64,000 nucleotides of DNA from Idiomarina sp. (lineage in GTDB: Bacteria; Pseudomonadota; Gammaproteobacteria; Enterobacterales; Alteromonadaceae). Below the pieces are notes generated by a model, which worked only from the letters and a program-made list of their open reading frames with translations, ran no database searches and was not told the origin of the DNA. Positions 28,169-37,196 of the stretch are shown one piece after another (position 1 is the first letter of the stretch; every line of letters begins with the position of its first letter). Location of the stretch: positions 372,001 to 436,000 of the forward strand of contig JAFIFP010000009.1 of NCBI GenBank assembly GCA_020831965.1, written 5' to 3'. The position numbers and the translations under genes were made by a program.

Positions 28169-29524
28169 ATGCAGGACAACGGCTCACGCGATATTTTTAC
28201 CGTTTCTCGGCTCAATCAAGAAGTTCGCCGGTTATTAGAGTCTCATTGGGCCCATGTTTGGCTGATTGGAGAGATCAGTAATTTGTCTCGCCCTGGTTCG
28301 GGTCATTGGTACTTTACGCTGAAGGATGATCAGGCACAGATTCGCTGCGCCATGTTCCGAGGCAACAATCAACGCGTCACTATTCCAGTTGCCCAAGGAC
28401 TGCAAGTGATGGTGCGCGCTCGCTTAAGTTTGTATGAACCGCGTGGCGACTACCAACTTATCGTCGAACATATGGAGGCAGCCGGCGACGGTTTGCTGCA
28501 ACAACAGTTTGAGCAGCTCAAGCGGCTCCTCGCCCAAGAAGGCCTATTTGCGATGGAGCGCAAACAGCCCTTACCCACAGTTCGTGCTTTGGGTGTCATT
28601 ACGTCACCCACAGGAGCCGCCCTGCGTGACGTATTGGCGGTATTGCAACGCCGTGACCCGGGCATGCGCGTCATTGTCTACCCCGCTCAAGTGCAAGGTG
28701 CAGACTCCGCGGCTCAGTTACGCGCTGCCCTCGCAACCGCGATTCGCCGCAATGAAGTGGATGCCTTATTGATTACTCGCGGTGGCGGTTCGCTGGAAGA
28801 CTTGTGGAGTTTTAATGACGAGGCACTCGCTCGAGATATCGCAAACTGCCCCTTGCCGACCGTGAGTGCAGTCGGACACGAAGTAGATTTCACTATTAGC
28901 GACTTTGTCGCTGACCTCAGAGCCCCAACACCTTCCGCGGCAGCCGAAGTGTTAAGCCAAGACCGGAGTGTAATGGTGCGCCACTTATTGCAACTGCGAG
29001 AGCGATTTTGGCGCAGTTGGAAGCACTATGCCCAGCGCCAACAGGCACAAGTATCTCATTTACAAGCCCGCCTCTCGCCCTTGAGTCCGCGCCAGAAGCT
29101 CGAAGCCAAAGCGCAACTGTTAGATGACTTACAGGCACGACTAGAACGCGCGATGCAAACGCAACAGCAAAGTCGTTCACAACAACTCACACAATTTGCA
29201 CATCGGCTTGCTCAGCGGCACCCAACCCGTTGGTTACCGAATCTGCAAAAGGCACAGCAAGAGAATACCCAAGATTTACAACGCGCCATGTTGCGCTTCC
29301 TCAATCAGCAGCGCCAACGCTTTATGCAGAGCCAGCAATCACTTCAGATCGTGAGTCCGCTCAATACATTGGCACGGGGTTACAGTTTAAGTTTGGACGA
29401 AAACGGACAGGTGATTCGCAGTACCGAGCAGCTTACCGAGGGAGCGCTAATCAAAACGCGATTGCATGAAGGTGAGGTGGAAAGCCGAGTGACGAAGCTA
29501 CTGCCCCGCCACTCGAACGACTAA
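28169..29524 (+). CDS. xseA: Exodeoxyribonuclease VII large subunit
   Basis: Single-strand-specific exonuclease subunit used in repair and recombination. 451 residues from the ATG at 28169 (AGGA 6 bases upstream): an N-terminal OB-fold (about 15-110, with LIGEISNLSRPGSGHWYFTLKD), the catalytic domain with GVITSPTGAALRD and RGGGSLEDLWSFN, and a long coiled-coil C-terminal half rich in Gln. It is divergent from guaB as in E. coli. The small subunit gene xseB is not here. Confidence 0.97.
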   Translation: MQDNGSRDIFTVSRLNQEVRRLLESHWAHVWLIGEISNLSRPGSGHWYFTLKDDQAQIRCAMFRGNNQRVTIPVAQGLQVMVRARLSLYEPRGDYQLIVEHMEAAGDGLLQQQFEQLKRLLAQEGLFAMERKQPLPTVRALGVITSPTGAALRDVLAVLQRRDPGMRVIVYPAQVQGADSAAQLRAALATAIRRNEVDALLITRGGGSLEDLWSFNDEALARDIANCPLPTVSAVGHEVDFTISDFVADLRAPTPSAAAEVLSQDRSVMVRHLLQLRERFWRSWKHYAQRQQAQVSHLQARLSPLSPRQKLEAKAQLLDDLQARLERAMQTQQQSRSQQLTQFAHRLAQRHPTRWLPNLQKAQQENTQDLQRAMLRFLNQQRQRFMQSQQSLQIVSPLNTLARGYSLSLDENGQVIRSTEQLTEGALIKTRLHEGEVESRVTKLLPRHSND

Positions 29525-29531
29525 TAGAAAT

Positions 29532-30413
29532 CTATTGTTTCGGTGTTTGTGGATTCGAGTCGTCGATTCTGGCGACTTGCATCACACCCGCTTCGCCTTT
29601 TGGATGATGTAAGTGCACATCCATTTGCGGGAACGGAATGCCAACACCATTGGCGTCTAACGCGAGCTTAATCTTTTCCATGCTATCCCAATACATAGGC
29701 CAGTAATCTTCGCTTTTCACCCACGGGCGCACGATAAAGTTCACCGACGAATCCGCCAACTCAGACACTGCGACACGGGGGGCAGGATCTTGCAGCGTCC
29801 GTTCGTCTGCCAAAATCACATCCGTCAGCACTTGTTTGGCTTTCTGTAAGTCCGCTGCGTAAGACACACCAATAACCATATCCACGCGACGGATAGGCTC
29901 TTCTGAGAAGTTGGTAATAGCGGCACCTGTAATGCGCGAGTTCGGCACGACGACAATCTTATTGTCGGGCGTTTTCATAACTGTGGTGAACAACTCGATG
30001 CGCTGCACTGTACCCATAGTTCCGCCTGCATCAATGTAATCGCCAGACTTAAACGGGCGATAAATCATAATCAGCACACCTGATGCAAAGTTTGACAAGG
30101 AGCCCTGCAACGCCAAACCTACAGCTAAACCGGCAGCACCCAAGATGGCAATGAAGGAGGTAGTTTGAATGCCCACATGGGACAACGCCATCAGCAATGC
30201 CGCAATAATGATAATAGTGCGGACAATACCCGCCATAAATGACACAACCGCATTGTCGACCGACGATTTGTCTAAACGATTGATCAACGTACGCGAGACC
30301 GTGCGGGCAACGATCACACCACCCACCACGATAAACAGTGCCACAGCGATCTTCGCGGACATCAGTAAAATGGCGTCTTGATTCTGCGTAATCCAATCGA
30401 TGAATTCGTTCAT
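29532..30413 (-). CDS. MscS-family mechanosensitive channel
   Basis: Small-conductance mechanosensitive channel of the inner membrane, 293 residues (E. coli MscS 286). Three transmembrane segments lie in the first 125 residues. The pore helix is glycine/alanine-rich (LGAAGLAVGLALQGSLSNFASG), followed by the beta domain (FKSGDYIDAGGTMGTVQRIE). It protects against osmotic downshock. It ends 7 bases from the convergent xseA stop. The C-terminal tail after residue 275 is unusually hydrophilic. Confidence 0.94.
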   Translation of the reverse strand: MNEFIDWITQNQDAILLMSAKIAVALFIVVGGVIVARTVSRTLINRLDKSSVDNAVVSFMAGIVRTIIIIAALLMALSHVGIQTTSFIAILGAAGLAVGLALQGSLSNFASGVLIMIYRPFKSGDYIDAGGTMGTVQRIELFTTVMKTPDNKIVVVPNSRITGAAITNFSEEPIRRVDMVIGVSYAADLQKAKQVLTDVILADERTLQDPAPRVAVSELADSSVNFIVRPWVKSEDYWPMYWDSMEKIKLALDANGVGIPFPQMDVHLHHPKGEAGVMQVARIDDSNPQTPKQ

Positions 30414-30445
30414 AAACTGTGGTTCCTTGTATTCTAAAACGTCAA

Positions 30446-31201
30446 TTATAGGCGAAAGCGCCAGCTATAACGTCCGCTGGCATCCGGCTCGCCGACTAGC
30501 CGGAGTAAATCATGAATCGGCGCAGGAGCTTCAGCGCGAGGTTGCAAGTCGACGCCTAAGTCGACCTGCGCCGGAATAAACCGGCCGTTAACATTCAGCC
30601 CAAGCAAGTTGTCTGGGTCCGTAGTGACATCAATCCACCCGTCGGCACAACTAAAAGACATGACATAGTCGCCAAGATCATGCCATTGCCGACCAATGCG
30701 GGTACTGACGTCAAAGACAGCAAGTCGGGCGGCGAGGCTATGGCAGACAGGCTCACCCATAGCAAAGTTATTCACGCCAAAAATCAGATCCCCTCGCAGT
30801 GGCACCAAATCAGGGATTTTAAGCCACTGACCAATCACCCCAATATCACCACGCACTTGCAAGTCACTCACTTCCAACTGATTACGCCGCACGTAAACAT
30901 GACCACTACCTTGGAATGGGTTTGCGGGCATATCTCTCACACTCAGGTCGAGCCCTAACCCCCCCGCGAGCATACTCAAGGGGTAGATGCGCCAAGACAG
31001 ATCCTGCAACACATGCTCGCCTACTTGTAGCCGGCCGAGCTCACCACGCCAGATCGTGCCTTGCACCCGCTGTATCGTGACGTCAGCGGGCAGCGGTGCG
31101 AATTGCGTTAGGGATTGCGTTACTACGCGAGCAGGCAAGTGAACCAACAGGCCCACCACATACACCGTGACAATGAGAGCAATGACCCAGCCGCGCTTCA
31201 T
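30446..31201 (-). CDS. gspN: Type II secretion protein N
   Basis: Last gene of the gsp operon, 251 residues. An N-terminal membrane anchor (about 5-22) is followed by the periplasmic T2SSN domain with VQGTIWRGE, typical of the family. It overlaps gspM by 4 bases. Its exact role in the secretion complex is not settled, and it is dispensable in some species. Confidence 0.9.
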   Translation of the reverse strand: MKRGWVIALIVTVYVVGLLVHLPARVVTQSLTQFAPLPADVTIQRVQGTIWRGELGRLQVGEHVLQDLSWRIYPLSMLAGGLGLDLSVRDMPANPFQGSGHVYVRRNQLEVSDLQVRGDIGVIGQWLKIPDLVPLRGDLIFGVNNFAMGEPVCHSLAARLAVFDVSTRIGRQWHDLGDYVMSFSCADGWIDVTTDPDNLLGLNVNGRFIPAQVDLGVDLQPRAEAPAPIHDLLRLVGEPDASGRYSWRFRL

Positions 31202-31722
31202 CCCGCAGCCCTCACTTGCAAGCGACGAACCCGCACAATGCCGGGTTCGTTGGTTTCTGATACGTCAAGATTCTCAATAACGACGCCTCGGGCAGTCAGG
31301 TTTTCCACAAGCTGAAGTAGCGCGTCAAAGCTGGCTTCATTAAATACCACGACCCGGGATTCATTCTGTGGTTGGGTCCGCGTGATCTCAAGATTCAGTT
31401 CACCACTGACTTGGTTAATATAGGCACCGAGCTCACCGGTACGCACGGGCGTCACTGTTTGTCGAGAAGTATTCTGGCGCGCATAGGTGACAATGCCCGC
31501 CTGCTCTTCCACAAATCGAAGCATCGATTGCTGATTCATCAGTCGCTGCTCAGCATTACCGACGCCGTCGACTATAGGTTGCCAAACGAGCAGCCAAAAG
31601 CTGGTCATCGCGACGAGGACGGCCATGATACTGACTAGCACACGTTCACGTGGCTGCAGTGCTGTCCAACGCAATTTGGCTTGACGCAGCAGCTCATCTG
31701 TACGTTGTTTAAAAGCACTCAT
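31198..31722 (-). CDS. gspM: Type II secretion protein M
   Basis: Inner-membrane platform component, 174 residues: a cytoplasmic N-terminus, one membrane segment near 28-47 (VLVSIMAVLVAMTSFWLLVW), a coiled coil and a ferredoxin-like periplasmic domain. It pairs with GspL. It overlaps both neighbours by 4 bases, indicating tight translational coupling. Confidence 0.92.
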   Translation of the reverse strand: MSAFKQRTDELLRQAKLRWTALQPRERVLVSIMAVLVAMTSFWLLVWQPIVDGVGNAEQRLMNQQSMLRFVEEQAGIVTYARQNTSRQTVTPVRTGELGAYINQVSGELNLEITRTQPQNESRVVVFNEASFDALLQLVENLTARGVVIENLDVSETNEPGIVRVRRLQVRAAG

Positions 31723-32921
31723 GAGCCTCTCCGAATCACTAAATTCCCAGCAACCTGCCCACCGCGGCTGACTATTTGGCCTTGCTCAACTTCTAACTGT
31801 TGGTTACGCGCAGCATTCTGAAAGCGTTCAAATACTTGGAAGTCACTACCATTCGCCTGAATGCGCAACTCGCCACGCCCATGGTCATACTGCATCACAG
31901 TCAATTGCAATTCACCGGCTTGAAACGCCGGGGCTAAGTCCTGCAGTAACAGCAATAACCCACCTTGCTGACCACCAGTGAGTCGCGCCACTTCTCGCTC
32001 AAGGCGAACGCGCGCATCAGGGGGAAGGCGGCTCTCATTAGGAAATACCTGTAAATACGTGGCGGTAATGCTCGCTTGTAAATGATTCGCTTCGCGATTG
32101 AGCTGATAGGTATAAGCCGCTTTATCAAGCAAAAATAGCGTCAGTAGCAAAGTTGCTGCGATGGCGGGCCACTTCATCAGTGCCAGATTGAACTGCGAGC
32201 CTTCCTTGAGTTGATATGAACCTTGACGCAAATTAATCGCTACCCGAGTGTCTAGGCGAGCAGCCATTTGTAACGGCAAATCTACTTCACTTTCTAACAC
32301 TGGCACCGGTGACTCTGGCCATTCGACCGCGCCAAAAGCTTGAATCGCTTCTGGTTGTGTGTCGGTGTCCACGGCGCTGAAGCGCAACCAGTCACGATGA
32401 ATAGAGAGTCCCTGCCACGTGCTCTCTCGCACCACAATATCGTCACCGAATGCCGCGGCACTCCAATGACCTGGGATCTCTGGTAATGCGAAAAAATCTG
32501 GATATAAGGCCTTCACCTGCAGTTGTGCACTATTTAGAGCATCCAACCACAGCGCCATTTGCTGATGGGCGACGACAGCAACGGGCAGCATTTCGCCAGC
32601 CGGTGGTAATTCAGGCCAGCAGAAATGGAGTGCTTCGATCTCTTGTGCAAGCTCGTCTTCAAGCGCATAAGGAACCACTTGCTGCAAATGCCGGCGCGAC
32701 TTCGCAGGCAATTCGAGTAAGTGCATACTCACGGCGCTACTCGCCACTAACACACGCAGATCGCGGCCAACCGCATGCTCGCGTATTTCAGACAGTGCCG
32801 CCAGCGAGCTTAAGGTGCCACTCGCGATCACTTCGCCCTGCCCTTCAGCTGCACTTAGCACTAACCAAGGGACATCACTTTCCGCGTCTGCGGGCAACCG
32901 AATGATCAGTTGTTCACTCAT
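31719..32921 (-). CDS. gspL: Type II secretion protein L
   Basis: Inner-membrane linker between the GspE ATPase and the periplasmic parts. 400 residues from the ATG at 32921, which overlaps the gspK stop (ATGAGTGA). It has an actin-like cytoplasmic domain (about 1-240), a membrane segment near 255-275 and a periplasmic ferredoxin-like domain. A much longer frame back to 33029 only re-reads gspK in another frame and is not the gene start. Confidence 0.93.
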   Translation of the reverse strand: MSEQLIIRLPADAESDVPWLVLSAAEGQGEVIASGTLSSLAALSEIREHAVGRDLRVLVASSAVSMHLLELPAKSRRHLQQVVPYALEDELAQEIEALHFCWPELPPAGEMLPVAVVAHQQMALWLDALNSAQLQVKALYPDFFALPEIPGHWSAAAFGDDIVVRESTWQGLSIHRDWLRFSAVDTDTQPEAIQAFGAVEWPESPVPVLESEVDLPLQMAARLDTRVAINLRQGSYQLKEGSQFNLALMKWPAIAATLLLTLFLLDKAAYTYQLNREANHLQASITATYLQVFPNESRLPPDARVRLEREVARLTGGQQGGLLLLLQDLAPAFQAGELQLTVMQYDHGRGELRIQANGSDFQVFERFQNAARNQQLEVEQGQIVSRGGQVAGNLVIRRGS

Positions 32922-33945
32922 CCTGCTCATATCCTCCGCGCGAGCGGTGAAGCACGTATGCACGGCCTTCACTGATTCGGATTTGCGAGTTTCCGTAGAA
33001 CTCCAAATCACCATACTGCACTTGCGCATTCAACTCAAAAAACTCACTGTTGACGGTCAATTGATTCACGTCACTCACTTGTTCGCCGGCTTCCGCTAGC
33101 GACTGTAATTCTGATGTTTCCCGAACTTCTTGAACCGATTCGTATCCCTCTTCTGGGCGATTCTGCAGCAGTCGTTCGGCGGTTCCTATGTCCATGGCGC
33201 CGCGAAAAAACGCCACCAGTAACTGCGGCTGGTCAACGCGCACCGTGTTCACATTTAGTTGCCATTCTGTATGTCCTGGAATCACACACACATAAGGCCG
33301 CAAACGTTCATACACTTCAGCGGTATAGCCTACCACTTGCCGCAACTCACTGAGATGTGAAAGCAGGGTATTGGCAGTCTGATAAGGCTGCGGTAAGGAT
33401 TCATAATCCGCGTCTTCCGCCCCCATGGAATCATGTAGTTCACCGTCAGCATCGAGCCAATCAATTAAGGTTGAGGTTAAACGGCGCGCCGTAAATTCAT
33501 CAAACTCCAACTCCGTCAATAACTGCTGGTAACGTTCAACAGCCAACGCGAACGATGCGGTGTCTTCAGGATTGCGATACACACTATTCAAGTTAAAACA
33601 GGCATGTAAATCGCGCACGCGACCACCAATGAGCCCACCACGTACAGGGAAAGGCCCTTGTTGCGTTGCCCAACCTTGGCCTAAATGACTACGTCCTTCC
33701 GATTCCTGATGTTCCGTAAGCAGAACCTGTCGCACTAGCGCCTCCGCGCTTAACCAATGCCAATAAGCCTGTTCTGCGTGGTCACTTGCACTCACGCGAC
33801 CAATCTGCACCTGCAAGTGTCCAGTCATGCGTGCCGCCAAATAGGCAATCACCGCGATGACCAGAAGTACCGTGATTAATGCGACGCCTCTTTCTTTAAT
33901 ACGGCGGACTGTCACAGCTTGAGTTTTAATTCGCTGAAGCTTCAT
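32914..33945 (-). CDS. gspK: Type II secretion minor pseudopilin K
   Basis: Largest minor pseudopilin, 343 residues. The prepilin leader KERGVALITVLLVIAVIAYLA is cut after Gly20, and the residue at the usual Glu5 position is not Glu, as is normal for GspK, which sits at the pilus tip. The large globular domain includes the helical insert. The start overlaps the gspJ stop (ATGA). Confidence 0.94.
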   Translation of the reverse strand: MKLQRIKTQAVTVRRIKERGVALITVLLVIAVIAYLAARMTGHLQVQIGRVSASDHAEQAYWHWLSAEALVRQVLLTEHQESEGRSHLGQGWATQQGPFPVRGGLIGGRVRDLHACFNLNSVYRNPEDTASFALAVERYQQLLTELEFDEFTARRLTSTLIDWLDADGELHDSMGAEDADYESLPQPYQTANTLLSHLSELRQVVGYTAEVYERLRPYVCVIPGHTEWQLNVNTVRVDQPQLLVAFFRGAMDIGTAERLLQNRPEEGYESVQEVRETSELQSLAEAGEQVSDVNQLTVNSEFFELNAQVQYGDLEFYGNSQIRISEGRAYVLHRSRGGYEQDE

Positions 33946-34556
33946 GGCACTGGCCCCGGCTTTTCACCACTGGTCAGCAGCACCCGATCAATCACACCAA
34001 AGTATTCGTGCTCAATCTGTATATGCACTCGTTGAGGCAGATCATCAGGGCGCTCCCACCGCTCGAGCTCTTCACCATTGTGATAGAACGTCACAGTAAA
34101 TTCGGTCACACCAGTCAATAAATCCTGAATCGCTGGGTCTTGGGTCGCGTCGTCCACGAAGGGTGTATAGAGCCGCTGCAGCACATTGTCCCGCGCGCGA
34201 TACACCACAGGCTGTAGCTCAGCTCGAGGCAGAATCCCTTGTGGGTTTGTCCAACCCGCACGCACAAAAGCGAGTCCCCCGCTGTCACTGTCGGTCAAAT
34301 CACCCGAGTTCGTAACATAGATACGGCGGCGTTCTTCTGGGACTTGGCGGACAGGCCGCACCACCATTTGCCGAACATCACGATCGAGCATTAAAAGGGC
34401 GAATTGTAGTTCCGCTAACTGTTTGTGATGCTCCGCGCTGTTACGTTCTGATGCCGTCATCTGGCTCAGCACTAGAGCACTGGCAAGCCCGATTAGCGCG
34501 ATAATCATGATGGCTATCAGTACTTCGATAAGGGTTAAGCCCTGCTGGCGTTTCAT
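33942..34556 (-). CDS. gspJ: Type II secretion minor pseudopilin J
   Basis: Minor pseudopilin of 204 residues with a leader ending in RQQG and then LTLIEVLIAIMIIALIGLAS, the class III signal processed by the prepilin peptidase. It forms the pseudopilus tip complex with GspI and GspK. It abuts gspI by a 1-base overlap. Confidence 0.95.
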   Translation of the reverse strand: MKRQQGLTLIEVLIAIMIIALIGLASALVLSQMTASERNSAEHHKQLAELQFALLMLDRDVRQMVVRPVRQVPEERRRIYVTNSGDLTDSDSGGLAFVRAGWTNPQGILPRAELQPVVYRARDNVLQRLYTPFVDDATQDPAIQDLLTGVTEFTVTFYHNGEELERWERPDDLPQRVHIQIEHEYFGVIDRVLLTSGEKPGPVP

Positions 34557-34930
34557 TAGCGTCGCCCCACGAAACCACTGACTTCCGCCAGAATTGGGCC
34601 ATCTTCACGCAAACGCACGCGCACTGTTACTTCACGCAGATCTGCAGTAACTGTTTCTAACACTTGCTGGTCCCAATACCACTGGCGTCCGACCATCTCC
34701 GCTTCGCCCGTTTCTTCATGGCGCGGCGGCCAGTCTGCATCAGGTGCGCCCGCTTGCACCTCGGCTAAACGATTGCTCGCCACTATTTGTGCGAAGTAGC
34801 GTTCCTCCAGATAAGAGGTACTGGCAATTTGCTCGGTCGCAACGACTAACGCAGCAAGGGCTCCGAGTGCAAAAATCATCAAGGCGGCCATCACTTCAAT
34901 CAGCGTGAAGCCTTTAGTGCGCCTTACCAT
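34556..34930 (-). CDS. gspI: Type II secretion minor pseudopilin I
   Basis: Minor pseudopilin of 124 residues, leader ending in RRTKG then FTLIEVMAALMIFALGAL. The 5' end carries a 15-bp tandem duplication, so the peptide MVRRT can be read twice: once from a GTG at 34945 and once from the ATG at 34930. Both have possible ribosome sites; the ATG is chosen because the leader is then of normal length. Confidence 0.94.
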   Translation of the reverse strand: MVRRTKGFTLIEVMAALMIFALGALAALVVATEQIASTSYLEERYFAQIVASNRLAEVQAGAPDADWPPRHEETGEAEMVGRQWYWDQQVLETVTADLREVTVRVRLREDGPILAEVSGFVGRR

Positions 34931-34938
34931 AGTACGCC

Positions 34939-35520
34939 TTACCACAGCTCACCTTCCGCAAGGCGCAATTGGATACCGTCACGCCCATCTACCTGCCAGC
35001 TGATGTCGCTACGACGATAGGAAATAAGTTGCATGCGAAATGGGATAAATTCGGTGCTCTCAAAGATAAAAACATCAGGACGCGGTGGAGCATCATCACC
35101 CCGTTGGCGATCGCGATCGTCCTCGCGGAATACATCTCCGCGTCCCTCAGTGATGTTGTCGAGTAAACGAAAATCGCCAGGAATAAAGTCAAGTTGCAAC
35201 TCGCTATGGAGCGTAACTTCTCGCAGAGGACCTTCATCAATGATTGTCCAGCGGTCCCCTTGCCAACGCATAAAACGATAACCATCGTCTTTGAATTCAA
35301 CCCCCAGCACCCAATTGCGCAGTAAGGCTTGCTCACGCGCATGCTGGAATTTGAGATAGAAGGTGCGTGCAGTTTCTTCAGCAGAGTCGGATTCGCGGCG
35401 TTCCGGGCTATTAATCACCACTAACAGCCCCATGATGCCCACAATTAAGACGACCATGAGGACTTCAATCAGTGTAAAGCCACCCTGCTGTTTCCTCATG
35501 CCGACTGCTGCTGGACTCAT
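34939..35520 (-). CDS. gspH: Type II secretion minor pseudopilin H
   Basis: Minor pseudopilin of 193 residues with leader MRKQQGG and FTLIEVLMVVLIVGIMGLL. An internal ATG at 35499 gives the leader length usual for GspH and may be the real start. There is a charged, Arg/Asp-rich loop around 125-150 (RGDVFREDDRDRQRGDD). It ends 9 bases inside the upstream variant of gspI. Confidence 0.94.
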   Translation of the reverse strand: MSPAAVGMRKQQGGFTLIEVLMVVLIVGIMGLLVVINSPERRESDSAEETARTFYLKFQHAREQALLRNWVLGVEFKDDGYRFMRWQGDRWTIIDEGPLREVTLHSELQLDFIPGDFRLLDNITEGRGDVFREDDRDRQRGDDAPPRPDVFIFESTEFIPFRMQLISYRRSDISWQVDGRDGIQLRLAEGELW

Positions 35521-35532
35521 AAGTGGGCTTCG

Positions 35533-35973
35533 TTACTGGTTCTCGTCTAGGTCATGCATGTTCCAGTTGCCAATATCCTCTTGAGTGCCGGGCTGACCGT
35601 CCGGTCCCATAGTGAAAATGTCGAAACGACTATACTGACCTGGGCTTTGCAACTGATAGGGGTTGTTCCATGGATCGCGCGGCAGACGGCGAATATAGCC
35701 CCCCTCACGGAAGTTACGTGGGCGCGGGTCGATATTTGCTTCTTGCACCAGAGCCTCGAGGCCTTGCTCTGTAGTCGGGTAGACGCCGTTGTCGAGTCGA
35801 TACATCTCCATGGCATTTTCTAGAGAGGTCAAGTCAGAAATCACTTTCTGGCGTTCGGCTCGCTCGCGATCACCAAAAACGTTCGGAATGACCAAAGTGG
35901 CGAGGATACCAAGAATGACGATCACCACCATCAGTTCGATCAACGAGAAACCCTGCTGTCGTTTCACTTGCAT
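35533..35973 (-). CDS. gspG: Type II secretion major pseudopilin G
   Basis: Main pseudopilus subunit, 146 residues: leader KRQQG, then FSLIELMVVIVILGILATLVIPNV, and the conserved calcium-site region GVYPTTEQGLEAL to the C-terminal acidic motif. Its length and motifs are standard. It is the most highly expressed subunit in known systems. Confidence 0.97.
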   Translation of the reverse strand: MQVKRQQGFSLIELMVVIVILGILATLVIPNVFGDRERAERQKVISDLTSLENAMEMYRLDNGVYPTTEQGLEALVQEANIDPRPRNFREGGYIRRLPRDPWNNPYQLQSPGQYSRFDIFTMGPDGQPGTQEDIGNWNMHDLDENQ

Positions 35974-35975
35974 GT

Positions 35976-37196
35976 CTACAATCCTATCTGTTGATTTAAT
36001 TCCAAAATCGGCATGATGATTGCCAATACGATAAAGAGCACGATGGTCGCCATGGTGAGTATAAGTACAGGCTCAAAGATCTTTAAGCTCACACTCACCA
36101 CGTTTTTAAATTCATTGTCCTGATTATCTGCACAGCGGCGCAACATTTGTTCAATTTCGCCGCTACGTTCGCCCGATGCAATCATATGCAACATCATGGG
36201 TGGAAACAATTTACTGTGCGCTAATGCGGCACGTAAACTTGAGCCTTCACGCACCCGATCTGCCGCTTCTTCGACCACTTCTCGCATGCGTAAGTTTCCT
36301 AACACTGACGAGGTAATGCGCAGGCCTTCTAGCAACGGTACCGCTGACGCACTTAAAATACTCAACGTCCGCGCAAAGCGTGCCGTATTTACACCACGAA
36401 TCAATTTCCCAATAAAAGGAATGCGCAACATCTTACAATGTACCTTGTAGCGGAACTCTTGTTTGCGCATGAGCTGCGCCCAACCTACAAGGCTGAGTAA
36501 AATTGCCAACACTAAAAAGATACCATAGGACTGCAGCCAATCACTGATTGCGATTAATAACCGAGTTACCCAAGGTAAGGTTGCCCCCATATCCGTAAAC
36601 TGCTCCACAATTTGCGGTACAACGACTGCGAGCAGGAACGCCACCACACCAATGGCGACGACGGTAAGCACGATAGGATAAACAGCTGCTTGCATGATTT
36701 GGCTCTTCATCGCTTGCTGCTGTTCGGTGTAATCTGCAAGTCGCTCAAGCACTTCATCCAGGTGCCCTGACTTTTCACCTGCCGCCACCATGGCACAAAA
36801 CAAGTCGTCAAATACCCCCGGAAAATCCCGCATACCCTCAGCCAAAGAGTACCCTTCGACCACTCGGCTCCGTACCGACATCAGCATTTTCTGAAGGCGT
36901 GGCTTTTCAGTTTGGTCAGCAACCGCTTGCAAAGCTTGTTCAATCGGCAATGCGGCATTGATCAGGGTTGCCAACTGGCGGGTGATCAGCGCGAGATCAT
37001 CGGTGCTAATGCGCCGCTGGAAGAGTGAACGTTTACGCTGCTCGGCTTGCTCTTGCTGCGCTGCAGGCTCAACCGCCACAGGCAATAACCCCTGTTCGCG
37101 CAGCTGTTGGCGAATCTGCCGTTCTGTGTCCGCCTCGAGTACACCTGAAGTGCGACGGCCCCGACTGTCGAGTGCCTGATAAGCATACGCCGGCAT
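35976..37196 (-). CDS. gspF: Type II secretion inner-membrane protein F
   Basis: Polytopic platform protein of 406 residues with two T2SSF domains (about 70-195 and 270-395) and three membrane segments near 170-195, 220-240 and 375-400. The opening [15 protein letters not shown] is typical. It interacts with GspE and GspL. Confidence 0.97.
   Translation of the reverse strand: MPAYAYQALDSRGRRTSGVLEADTERQIRQQLREQGLLPVAVEPAAQQEQAEQRKRSLFQRRISTDDLALITRQLATLINAALPIEQALQAVADQTEKPRLQKMLMSVRSRVVEGYSLAEGMRDFPGVFDDLFCAMVAAGEKSGHLDEVLERLADYTEQQQAMKSQIMQAAVYPIVLTVVAIGVVAFLLAVVVPQIVEQFTDMGATLPWVTRLLIAISDWLQSYGIFLVLAILLSLVGWAQLMRKQEFRYKVHCKMLRIPFIGKLIRGVNTARFARTLSILSASAVPLLEGLRITSSVLGNLRMREVVEEAADRVREGSSLRAALAHSKLFPPMMLHMIASGERSGEIEQMLRRCADNQDNEFKNVVSVSLKIFEPVLILTMATIVLFIVLAIIMPILELNQQIGL

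Noticed and set aside
32921-33029. Longer gspL start at 33029
   Set aside because: The extra 36 codons re-read gspK in another frame. The start at 32921 overlaps the gspK stop in the usual coupled manner.
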